Below, piece by piece: positions 8,710 to 14,507 of a stretch of 18,011 bases of DNA; position 1 is the stretch's first letter; the number at the start of each line of letters is the position of its first letter. The notes under the pieces are model-generated. The model made no database searches. It saw nothing but the letters and a program-made list of their open reading frames with translations, and was not told the DNA's origin. The position numbers were made by a program, and so were the translations under genes. Origin of the DNA: JACGMN01 sp964522635 (GTDB lineage Archaea; Halobacteriota; Syntropharchaeia; Alkanophagales; Methanospirareceae); NCBI GenBank assembly GCA_964522635.1, contig CAZFWT010000041.1, positions 1-18,011 of the forward strand, given 5' to 3'.

Positions 8710-8714
8710 CCTCC
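8710..8714 (-). promoter_or_regulatory. Shine-Dalgarno site that decides the TTG start of grpE
   Basis: GGAGG on the minus strand, nine bases before TTG. With the in-frame TAA upstream it leaves TTG as the only credible start. Confidence 0.7.
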
Positions 8715-8835
8715 GCTCTTAACGCGATTTACTTACTTAGCGTTCACCAGTTAAAAATTTTGCGTGCCCATCCATCCGTTCGAGGACTTGCGCTCGTTTC
8801 GGCCTGTCGATCGCAGGATCAGAGAAACCGGTTTA

Positions 8836-8857
8836 CGTCTCGTCCAGCATCGAGACG
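8836..8857. promoter_or_regulatory. Perfect inverted repeat in the grpE/EMC6-like divergent gap
   Basis: CGTCTCG (8836-8842) and CGAGACG (8851-8857) are perfect seven-base inverted arms around an eight-base spacer. It lies 37-58 bases upstream of the TATA box at 8894-8902 and over 130 bases before grpE. It could be an operator for a dimeric regulator, or an RNA hairpin. No T-run follows on either strand. Confidence 0.35.
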
Positions 8858-8893
8858 CCGTAGCGCTCACGAAGGCCGCGAGCAATCCGGATT

Positions 8894-8902
8894 CTTATAT
8901 AC
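8894..8902 (+). promoter_or_regulatory. TATA box of the EMC6-like gene
   Basis: CTTATATAC lies 31-39 bases before the ATG at 8933. This spacing leaves a leader of roughly ten bases and fits an archaeal promoter. Confidence 0.55.
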
Positions 8903-8932
8903 TGAAGGGATTAAGTAAGAACGAGTGAGCAC

Positions 8933-9226
8933 ATGGCGGCCGAGCAGAAGGATACGGATAAAAAGAGAGTGGAATACGAGGAAGGCATCAAAAAGACGAT
9001 TATTCCGGTCATCTTCGGCGTAGTCGCGGGCATCAGCTCGTACTTCATCGTTCCTGACCCTATATCCTCTGACGGGCTGCTCATTGCGATCCTCATGATC
9101 TTGACCCAGAAATTCGTCTACCCGTTCGTGCACACGAAATTGGAGAGCGCGAAGGATTGGTTGTATATCTCATTCATGACGCTCTTCAGCTGGTTTATGG
9201 TGTATACCCTATTGCTGAATCTCTAG
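8933..9226 (+). CDS. EMC6-like small membrane protein
   Basis: A 97-residue protein with a charged N terminus (residues 1-20) and three predicted membrane helices at about 22-40, 48-66 and 76-97. The pattern QKFVYPF after helix 2 and KDWLYISFMTLFSWF in helix 3 resembles the small euryarchaeal proteins annotated as EMC6-like. In eukaryotes EMC6 pairs with the Oxa1-type insertase EMC3 in the ER membrane complex; archaea have EMC3-like insertases, so a role in membrane-protein insertion is plausible. No EMC3-like gene is present here. It has its own TATA box, and its last 18 bases overlap the 3' end of the convergent ruvC. The homology is from memory of the pattern and moderately sure; the function is inferred. 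Confidence 0.65.
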   Translation: MAAEQKDTDKKRVEYEEGIKKTIIPVIFGVVAGISSYFIVPDPISSDGLLIAILMILTQKFVYPFVHTKLESAKDWLYISFMTLFSWFMVYTLLLNL

Positions 9227-9697
9227 CGCGAACTTCTGTGCTACATGCGTCGTTGCGATTGCGAGCGCATCGGAGACGTCATCGGGCCGGGGGATTTCCG
9301 CTAATTCAAGCACCTCTTTCACTCTGCTTGCGACCTCCTGCTTCGTCGCCCGCCCATAGCCGGTGAGGTAATTCTTCACTTCTGAGGTATTATACTCGAA
9401 GATGGGCAGCTCGTGGACCGCCGCGGCCAGAAGACAGACGCCCCGCGCTTGCCCCACGCTCAGGGCAGTCTTCACGTTTGTATTGAAGAAGATCATCTCG
9501 ATCGCCATTTCATCCGGCTTCGTCGCTTCGATCAGCCGAAGCAGCTCGTTATAAATCCGCTTTAGCCGCTCACCGTTGGTGAATGCCGTGCTCGTCTTGA
9601 TACAGCCGCAGTCAATGGAGACGAGCCGACCGTTAGAGAACTCAACGACACCCCAGCCCGTTATCGCGGTTCCTGGATCGATCCCGAGCACACGCAT
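9209..9697 (-). CDS. ruvC: Holliday-junction resolvase RuvC, bacterial type
   Basis: A 162-residue RNase H-fold endonuclease that cuts four-way DNA junctions as a dimer. It starts with VLGIDPGTAITGWGVVE and shows the four catalytic acidic residues in the RuvC order: D7, E67 (in AIEMIFF), D140 and D143 (in DDVSDALA). The segments KTALSVGQARG (76-86), EYNTSEVKNYLTGYGRATKQEV (101-122, with K119) and DALAIATTH (143-151) are classical RuvC. Length equals that of bacterial RuvC. Archaea normally resolve junctions with the unrelated Hjc/Hje, so this gene is unexpected and suggests transfer from bacteria. ruvA and ruvB are not nearby. It is convergent with the EMC6-like gene and divergent from csl4, whose promoter region interleaves with its own. 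Confidence 0.92.
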   Translation of the reverse strand: MRVLGIDPGTAITGWGVVEFSNGRLVSIDCGCIKTSTAFTNGERLKRIYNELLRLIEATKPDEMAIEMIFFNTNVKTALSVGQARGVCLLAAAVHELPIFEYNTSEVKNYLTGYGRATKQEVASRVKEVLELAEIPRPDDVSDALAIATTHVAQKFALEIQQ

Positions 9698-9700
9698 AAC

Positions 9701-9711
9701 AAATAAATATG
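9701..9711 (+). promoter_or_regulatory. TATA box of csl4
   Basis: AAATAAATATG, about 46-56 bases before the csl4 ATG. It predicts a start of transcription near 9731 and a leader of about 25 bases holding the GGAG site at 9745-9748. Confidence 0.45.
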
Positions 9712-9722
9712 ATAAGAGCTAC

Positions 9723-9731
9723 ATTAATAAA
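9723..9731 (-). promoter_or_regulatory. TATA box of ruvC
   Basis: On the minus strand TTTATTAAT lies 26-34 bases before the ruvC ATG at 9697. It predicts a transcription start at about 9703, inside the csl4 TATA box, with a leaderless or nearly leaderless message. Confidence 0.42.
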
Positions 9732-9753
9732 GGAGCGAAGAAAAGGAGCGAAG
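9729..9753 (+). repeat. Duplicated Shine-Dalgarno segment before csl4
   Basis: Two perfect 12-base copies of AAAGGAGCGAAG (9729-9740 and 9742-9753) separated by one base. The GGAG of the second copy, eight bases before the ATG at 9757, is at working distance. The first copy would lie at the predicted transcription start. Confidence 0.75.
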
Positions 9754-9756
9754 TAA

Positions 9757-10320
9757 ATGACGAAAGAGGACGGTTTAGTGGTGCCGGGCGATTTTTTAGG
9801 GACATCGGAAGAGTTTACACCTGGCACGGGCGTGTATGATGAGAAAGGGAACATTTATGCTTCACTGATCGGTGGCGTGAGTATCAGTGATAAGCGCGTG
9901 ATTACTGTGGTGCCGAAGGTGTCGACGCCGCCGATGCTGCAGGAGGGCGATGTAGTCATCTGCAGGATAGAGGATCTACGGGAATCGATTGCCGTGGTGA
10001 GCATCGCGTGCATGCTGGGGCAGGAGGATCGCGAGGTCGCCTCTTCCACCCAGGGCGTCATCCACATCTCCAATGTCAAGCGCGGCTACGTGAACGAGCT
10101 CCAGCGCGAATTTGGCTTTCTGGATCTCGTGAAGGCGAAAGTGATCGATGCCAGGGCGTTGCGGCTCAGCACGGAGGATAATGATCTGGGCGTGGTCAAA
10201 GCGATCTGCTCGAAGTGCAAAGGCGATCTGAAGCGAAAGGGCAATGTCCTGACCTGTGAGCGCTGCAAGCGGGTGGAAACGCGGAAGATCTCAGGAGATT
10301 ACGGTAAAGGACTCTTTTAG
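9757..10320 (+). CDS. csl4: Exosome RNA-binding subunit Csl4
   Basis: A 187-residue cap protein of the archaeal RNA exosome; it binds RNA and helps direct it to the Rrp41/Rrp42 core. The N-terminal domain (about 1-60) opens with VVPGDFLGTSEEFTPGTGVY, the usual Csl4 start. An S1 domain follows (about 62-140, with GVIHISNVKRGYV at 100-112). The C-terminal zinc ribbon has all four cysteines: C151, C154, C167 and C170. GGAG eight bases upstream supports this ATG. rpoL follows after 28 bases and tRNA-Gly after that, so a csl4-rpoL-tRNA transcript is likely. Length is standard for the family. Rrp4, Rrp41 and Rrp42 are not in the window. Confidence 0.94.
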   Translation: MTKEDGLVVPGDFLGTSEEFTPGTGVYDEKGNIYASLIGGVSISDKRVITVVPKVSTPPMLQEGDVVICRIEDLRESIAVVSIACMLGQEDREVASSTQGVIHISNVKRGYVNELQREFGFLDLVKAKVIDARALRLSTEDNDLGVVKAICSKCKGDLKRKGNVLTCERCKRVETRKISGDYGKGLF

Positions 10321-10332
10321 AGGGTTGTAAAC

Positions 10333-10342
10333 GGAGGGTGAT
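10333..10342 (+). promoter_or_regulatory. Shine-Dalgarno site of rpoL
   Basis: GGAGGGTGAT closely matches the complement of the 16S rRNA 3' end. Its GGTGAT part ends six bases before the ATG at 10349. A GTG in the same frame at 10343 is directly abutting, too close for that part, so ATG is preferred. Confidence 0.6.
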
Positions 10343-10348
10343 GTGAGA

Positions 10349-10678
10349 ATGGCAGCCGAGGAAGCACCGGAGATCCGGGAGGATGAGGAGGAGGAGAAGA
10401 AGAAGAAGGTCACGATCCTGGAGCGTACTGAGGAAGCCGTGCGAATGGAGATCGTCGGTGAGGATCATACCCTCTTAGCGCTCCTCACGTCCGCGCTGCT
10501 CGATGATCCGCAGGTGGACATCGCGACCTACAGCATACCGGAGACGCTGCAGAGCAATCCCATTTTGTACGTAAAGATGAAGGCGGGCGATCCGTTAGAG
10601 GCCGTGAAGACTGCTCTGAGCGCTCTTGCAGCGGCGTTTGAGGAGTTTGAGCAGAAGTATAAGGCGGCAATAGTCTAG
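10349..10678 (+). CDS. rpoL: DNA-directed RNA polymerase subunit L
   Basis: A 109-residue archaeal counterpart of eukaryotic Rpb11/Rpc19 and of the bacterial alpha N-terminal domain; it pairs with subunit D as the assembly platform of RNA polymerase. The core signature GEDHTLLALLTSALL is followed by DIATYSIPETL and NPILYVKMKAGDPLEAVKTAL. The N terminus is longer than usual, with a very acidic then basic run (EDEEEEKKKK) before the core. The ATG at 10349 fits the GGTGAT site; GTG at 10343 would add two residues. The last four codons and the TAG stop lie inside the following tRNA-Gly gene (from 10664), an arrangement treated in the findings. csl4 is just upstream in the same direction. Confidence 0.94.
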   Translation: MAAEEAPEIREDEEEEKKKKVTILERTEEAVRMEIVGEDHTLLALLTSALLDDPQVDIATYSIPETLQSNPILYVKMKAGDPLEAVKTALSALAAAFEEFEQKYKAAIV

Positions 10679-10734
10679 TGGAAGGACAGGGGCTTCCCAA
10701 GCCTCTAACCCGGGTTCGAGCCCCGGTTGCCGCA
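10664..10734 (+). tRNA. tRNA-Gly (anticodon CCC), overlapping rpoL
   Basis: A 71-base tRNA with acceptor stem GCGGCAA/TTGCCGC and discriminator A. The D arm is GTC-TAGTGGAAG-GAC. The anticodon stem GGGGC/GCCTC (one G-U pair) holds loop TTCCCAA, anticodon CCC. The T arm is CCGGG-TTCGAGC-CCCGG. All invariant bases seem present and CCA is not encoded. Its first 15 bases are also the last four codons and TAG stop of rpoL. No TATA-like sequence stands at the expected distance inside rpoL, so it is probably made from the csl4-rpoL transcript by RNase P and tRNase Z. Confidence 0.96.
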
Positions 10735-10863
10735 TAACGAACGGTAACTTCCGGTTTACAGAACGTTTTATGAAGGAAAGCGGCATCCCATTCCCGAAAC
10801 GGCGGCAATCGTGAGGCGCGTTAAGGGCAACCCCACAGAAGAGGAAGAGAGTATACGAGAACA

Positions 10864-11955
10864 ATGGATCAACTGAAGCGGTACGACTTCAAGAAAGTAC
10901 TGGAAGAACTGAGGAAGAAGACCGGGCGAGGCACTGAGCTCGTCTCAGTCTACATCCCGCCCGATAAGCAGGTCTCGGATGTTACGGCGCAGCTCCGAGA
11001 CGAGCACGGGCAGGCAATGAACATCAAGAGCAAGATCACGCGGACGAACGTGCAGAGTATACTGGAATCGGTCCTGGCGAAGTTGCGGTACGTGACCGTG
11101 AGCGAGAACGGTCTGGTAATCTTCTGCGGCGCGATCGATAAGGGTGGGGACAAGACCGATATCGAGACGTATATCATCGAGCCGCCGGAAAAGATCTATT
11201 CCTATGTTTACCACTGTAATTCGACCTTCTACCTCGAGCCACTGGAAGAGCTGATAGAGGAGAAGGAGAAGTATGGGCTGCTCGTGCTGGATAAACGAGA
11301 AGCAACGATCGGTGTTCTGAGTGGGAAGATCGTGGAGCCGATCAAGCACCTTACCTCTTCAGTTCCGGGCAAGATCAGGAAAGGCGGTCAGTCCGCGCTA
11401 CGATTCCAGCGACTCCGGGAGATCGCGACCGAGGACTTTTATAAGCGGATCGGAGAGCACACCTCACAGATCTTGCTGCAGGAGAAAGACCTCCAGGGCC
11501 TCCTGATCGGCGGCCCGAGCCCGACGAAGGAGGATTTCATCAAGGGCTCGTACCTCCATTACGAGATTCAGAACAAGATTCTCGGCGCCTTTGATGTCGC
11601 GTATACCGACGAATCGGGACTCTATGAGCTGGTTGACGCTGCCGAGAGCATTCTGGAGGGTATGGATCTCATGCGTGAGAAGAAGCTCATGGGGCGGTTC
11701 ATGAAATACATCGGAAATAATGAATTGATGGTAACCTATGGAAAGCAAGATGTGCGCCAGAAACTGGAGATGGGTGCGGTGGATACGCTCTTGATCTCAG
11801 AGGAGTTGGATGCGGACTTCGTCCACGAACTGGTGGAGCTGGCTGAGCTCACGGGCGCTGAGGTGGAGATCGTCTCGACTGATTTTGAGGAAGGCGAGCA
11901 GTTGAAGCGTGCCTTCGGCGGTGTCGCCGCCGTGCTGCGCTACAAAACGCACTAA
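10864..11955 (+). CDS. prf1: Peptide chain release factor aRF1, without zinc minidomain
   Basis: A class I release factor of 363 residues that reads all three stop codons and releases the peptide. The N domain has RGTELVSVYIPP, the stop-decoding NIKSKITRTNV (about 54-64) and YHCNSTFYLE. The M domain has the catalytic GGQSALRF loop, preceded by SVPGKIRKG. The C domain runs from GPSPTKEDF through MGAVDTLLISEEL to GVAAVLRYKTH. Archaeal aRF1 is usually about 410-420 residues and carries a cysteine-rich zinc minidomain after the LLISE segment. Here the chain passes directly into DADFVHELVELAELTGAEVEIVS, so about 50 residues including the zinc cysteines are absent, without frameshift. The motifs for decoding and release are intact, so it should be functional. 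A TTTTATG about 95 bases upstream is the nearest TATA-like sequence. Confidence 0.95.
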   Translation: MDQLKRYDFKKVLEELRKKTGRGTELVSVYIPPDKQVSDVTAQLRDEHGQAMNIKSKITRTNVQSILESVLAKLRYVTVSENGLVIFCGAIDKGGDKTDIETYIIEPPEKIYSYVYHCNSTFYLEPLEELIEEKEKYGLLVLDKREATIGVLSGKIVEPIKHLTSSVPGKIRKGGQSALRFQRLREIATEDFYKRIGEHTSQILLQEKDLQGLLIGGPSPTKEDFIKGSYLHYEIQNKILGAFDVAYTDESGLYELVDAAESILEGMDLMREKKLMGRFMKYIGNNELMVTYGKQDVRQKLEMGAVDTLLISEELDADFVHELVELAELTGAEVEIVSTDFEEGEQLKRAFGGVAAVLRYKTH

Positions 11956-12031
11956 CGGAACGGTGACGTGAAATGAGGCGGATCGCACGGATTCATGCTT
12001 ATTTGCCTGATATGTCGCGTTAGAGGGTCAG

Positions 12032-12040
12032 ATTTATTAC
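12032..12040 (+). promoter_or_regulatory. Possible TATA box of the TraB-family gene
   Basis: ATTTATTAC, about 53-61 bases before the ATG at 12093. The predicted leader of about 30 bases includes a GAGAGGGA that could be the ribosome site, though it is rather far from the ATG. Confidence 0.38.
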
Positions 12041-12092
12041 GAGTGAGTGAGTACGTCTTATTAGGTAAACGAGAGGGACGGAAAAAACAGCT

Positions 12093-13469
12093 ATGAGCGT
12101 GTATAACGCCGACGACATTGTCCTGGTCGGCACCGGCCACGTGCTGGAGAAGAGCGTGAAGGAAGTGGAGGTAGTGATTGAGCGCGAGCGGCCGGATGTC
12201 GTGGCCGTCGAGTTATGCGACGCGCGGTACAAATCCTTGAAGGGCGACGTGAAAGAGGTATCACCGAAGGAGATGCTCAGTGCGGGTAATCCCTTTTTGA
12301 TCCTCACGCACTGGCTGCTCGCCTACGTGCAGCGGAAGATGGGCGCGGAGCTGGGGGTCGAGCCGGGGGCCGATATGATGGCGGCGATAGCGAAGGCGGA
12401 GGAGCAAGGCGCTGCGATCGCGCTGATCGACCGGCCGATCCAGATAACGATGCAGCGATTCTGGAAGAAGATGCGACTGTGGGAGAAGCTCAAGATGCTC
12501 TTCTCCATCATCTTCTCGATCGCGAGCATAGGAGAGGATGATGCGGAGCGAGAAGGAACGGGCGGAGAACAGGGGAAAGAGGAGCGGGGACAGGAGAAGA
12601 AGAAGCTCGTTACCTGCTTTCTGGGCACAAAGGAGGAGATCGAGCTCGATCGACTGACGGATGACGACGTGGTGACGCAACTGATGAATGAGCTCCGCGA
12701 ATTCTCGCCCGGTGCGGCGACTGCGCTCTTAGACGAACGTGACGCGTATATTGCGCGCAGTTTACTGGATCTTCGGGATCGGCGGATCGAGAACGTGGTC
12801 GAAACTGCCACGCACCAACCGCGCGAGACGTGGGATCAGACCGCAGCTCGTGGAGGCCCGAAGATCGTGGCCGTGGTCGGTGCGGGACACATAGCGGGCA
12901 TCCTGCAGTATCTTGGTCATCCGGAGTCGATACCGACGAAGGAGGTCTTATGCTCGCTCCCCAGACAACGGTTCGGACTCTCGCTGAAGCACCTTTTAAC
13001 CGTGGGTATTGGCGTAGCCTTCGTGCTCATTTTAATCGCGCTGCTCTTCACCGATCTTTCGTTCGACGTGTTACTGCGCGCATTCCTCTGGTGGTTCGTC
13101 ATCAACGGCGTGCTCTCGGCCGCAGGCGTGGTGCTTGCCCGGGGCCATCCGTTTTCTGTGCTCACTGCCTTTGCCGTCGCGTGGCTCACGTCATTGAACC
13201 CGTTCCTGGCAGCGGGCTGGTTCGCCGGGCTGACCGAAGCACACGTCCGCAAACCGTCACTGGATGATGCGAAGACGATGCTGTCTGTGGAATCGCTGGG
13301 TGAGTTGTTGAGCAACCGACTATTCAAGGTCATCTTCGTCGCGGCGCTGGCGAATCTCGGCAGCATCGCGGGCACCTTCATCGGCGCATACGTTGTCTGG
13401 CAGCAGCTGGGGATAGAGGTGCAGGATATCTGGGTCGGTCTGGAAAGCGCTTTTGGAGCACTGCTGTAA
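12093..13469 (+). CDS. TraB/PrgY-family membrane protein
   Basis: A 458-residue protein of the TraB family (related to PrgY and the Tiki metalloprotease-like fold), whose role in archaea is unknown. The globular part has GTGHVLEKS (13-21), VAVELCDARY (37-46), the LLDERDAYIARSLLDL stretch (212-227) and VGAGHIAGI (262-270), so the paired GxxH elements are present. Four hydrophobic segments follow at about 301-320, 328-347, 353-380 and 410-435. Archaeal members are often near 390 residues; the extra length includes a charged stretch at 148-171 rich in E, G, K and Q and another insert around 236-256. The longer hydrophobic tail should fix it in the membrane. The downstream sequence at 13472-13491 looks like a terminator. 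The family is sure, the function is not. Confidence 0.87.
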   Translation: MSVYNADDIVLVGTGHVLEKSVKEVEVVIERERPDVVAVELCDARYKSLKGDVKEVSPKEMLSAGNPFLILTHWLLAYVQRKMGAELGVEPGADMMAAIAKAEEQGAAIALIDRPIQITMQRFWKKMRLWEKLKMLFSIIFSIASIGEDDAEREGTGGEQGKEERGQEKKKLVTCFLGTKEEIELDRLTDDDVVTQLMNELREFSPGAATALLDERDAYIARSLLDLRDRRIENVVETATHQPRETWDQTAARGGPKIVAVVGAGHIAGILQYLGHPESIPTKEVLCSLPRQRFGLSLKHLLTVGIGVAFVLILIALLFTDLSFDVLLRAFLWWFVINGVLSAAGVVLARGHPFSVLTAFAVAWLTSLNPFLAAGWFAGLTEAHVRKPSLDDAKTMLSVESLGELLSNRLFKVIFVAALANLGSIAGTFIGAYVVWQQLGIEVQDIWVGLESAFGALL

Positions 13470-13471
13470 CC

Positions 13472-13491
13472 AAACCGCGGTTTTTTCTTTT
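13472..13491 (+). terminator. Likely terminator after the TraB-family gene
   Basis: A perfect palindrome AAACCGCGGTTT (13472-13483) runs into a T-rich tract TTTTTTCTTTT. It starts two bases after the TraB stop. Archaeal termination needs mainly the oligo-T tract, so this is plausible. The same tract lies about 35-45 bases before the SRP19 ATG and could double as a weak promoter element. Confidence 0.5.
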
Positions 13492-13524
13492 GTCACGGTT
13501 TGTTTCTTAACTAGAGAAACGCTC

Positions 13525-13821
13525 ATGAAGAAGATGGTTATCTGGCCTGCATACCTGGCCGCAGGGAAGACGAAGCGCGAAGGTAGAATCATCGCACGCA
13601 AGTATGCGATCAAGTCGCCAAAGGTGGATGAGATCAGCTACGTGGCACGGGAGCTCCACCTGGAGCCCGAAGTGGAGAAGGAGAAGGCGTATCCGAAATC
13701 GCCCTGGGACCGGAGCGGGCGCGTACTCGTCACGAAGCGAGGAAGCAAGGGCGAGCTCGTACGAGAGATCGCGAATGGGCTTAGAGCGCACCGTGAAAAA
13801 ACGAAGAGCGGAGGACGGTGA
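13525..13821 (+). CDS. srp19: Signal recognition particle 19 kDa protein SRP19
   Basis: A 98-residue SRP RNA-binding protein that helps assemble SRP54 on 7S RNA. It begins MKKMVIWPAYLAAGKTKREG, with the IWPxYLxxGKTxxEGR signature at residues 5-21. It ends with KAYPKSPWDRSGRVLVTKRGSK and a basic tail, both diagnostic. A longer open frame reaches back to 13453, but it would overlap the TraB gene and add an unrelated N terminus, so the ATG at 13525 is chosen. It leads a compact run: the PHP gene starts 11 bases after its stop and argD overlaps that gene. Length is normal for archaeal SRP19. Confidence 0.95.
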   Translation: MKKMVIWPAYLAAGKTKREGRIIARKYAIKSPKVDEISYVARELHLEPEVEKEKAYPKSPWDRSGRVLVTKRGSKGELVREIANGLRAHREKTKSGGR

Positions 13822-13832
13822 TGGCGTGAACG

Positions 13833-14507
13833 ATGTTCGATTTTCACACTCACTCCATTTTCAGTGACGGCGCGCTCGTGCCAAGCGAACTGGTCCGTCG
13901 GGCGGTCGTTCAGGGTTATGAAGCGATTGCGATAACCGATCACGTGGATTTCACGAATATCGAGTTCGTGCTGACGAATTTGAAGAAATTTGAGCCAGCC
14001 GACATGACAGACCGCGGTATCACCGTGATACGAGGCGTGGAGCTCACGCACATCCCGCCGGAGAAGCTGGAGAAGTTGGCACTGAAGGCGAAGGCGCTGG
14101 GCGCGGAACTGGTGGTGGTGCACGGCGAGACGCTGGCGGAGCCGGTGGAGCGGGGCACAAACCGGGCAGCGGTGAACATCCCCGCGGTAGACATCCTCGC
14201 GCATCCCGGCCTGATCACGGAGGAAGAGGCGGAACGGGCGAAGGAGAACGGGATCTATCTTGAGCTAACGTCGCGCAAGGGGCACTGCCTCGCCAACGGG
14301 CACGTTGCGGCTGTGGCACGCCGTGTGGGCGCGAACGTGCTGCTCAATACCGATGCGCACGCACCGGAAGATCTCCTCACCGACGAACTCGGTGCGCGCA
14401 TCCTCGCCGGCGCAGGGCTCACCCCCGAAGCGGTGATAACGGTGATGGGAAAAAATCCGCGGACCGTGTTACAGAACCTGGGGAAGGTGATGGTGCATCA
14501 TGTTTAG
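13833..14507 (+). CDS. PHP-domain phosphoesterase, histidinol-phosphatase-like
   Basis: A 224-residue PHP hydrolase with a complete set of likely metal ligands: H5, H7 and D12 in FHTHSIFSDG, D36-H37 in TDHVD, E70 in GVELTHI, H97 in VVHGET, H124 in AHPGLI, H151, and D174/H176 in NTDAHA. Such a tri-metal site splits phosphate esters; relatives include histidinol phosphatase and trehalose- or nucleotide-directed enzymes. The substrate is not shown by the sequence. RNase P subunit p30 also has this fold, but it is not expected to keep the full metal set, so that reading is less likely. GGTGAT at 13817-13822 supports the start. It sits between srp19 and argD, overlapping argD by eight bases. Placement beside an amino-acid aminotransferase makes histidinol phosphate a reasonable but unproven guess. 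Confidence 0.83.
   Translation: MFDFHTHSIFSDGALVPSELVRRAVVQGYEAIAITDHVDFTNIEFVLTNLKKFEPADMTDRGITVIRGVELTHIPPEKLEKLALKAKALGAELVVVHGETLAEPVERGTNRAAVNIPAVDILAHPGLITEEEAERAKENGIYLELTSRKGHCLANGHVAAVARRVGANVLLNTDAHAPEDLLTDELGARILAGAGLTPEAVITVMGKNPRTVLQNLGKVMVHHV

Noticed and set aside
13453..13524. Longer N terminus for SRP19
   Set aside because: It would overlap the TraB gene and precede the conserved SRP19 start with unrelated residues.
13638..14204. Minus-strand open frame of 188 codons opposite srp19 and the PHP gene
   Set aside because: It is antisense to two conserved genes and its histidine-rich reading mirrors the codon pattern of the plus strand.
13833..14507. RNase P subunit p30
   Set aside because: The full set of PHP metal ligands is present, which points to an active phosphoesterase, while p30 is not expected to retain them all.
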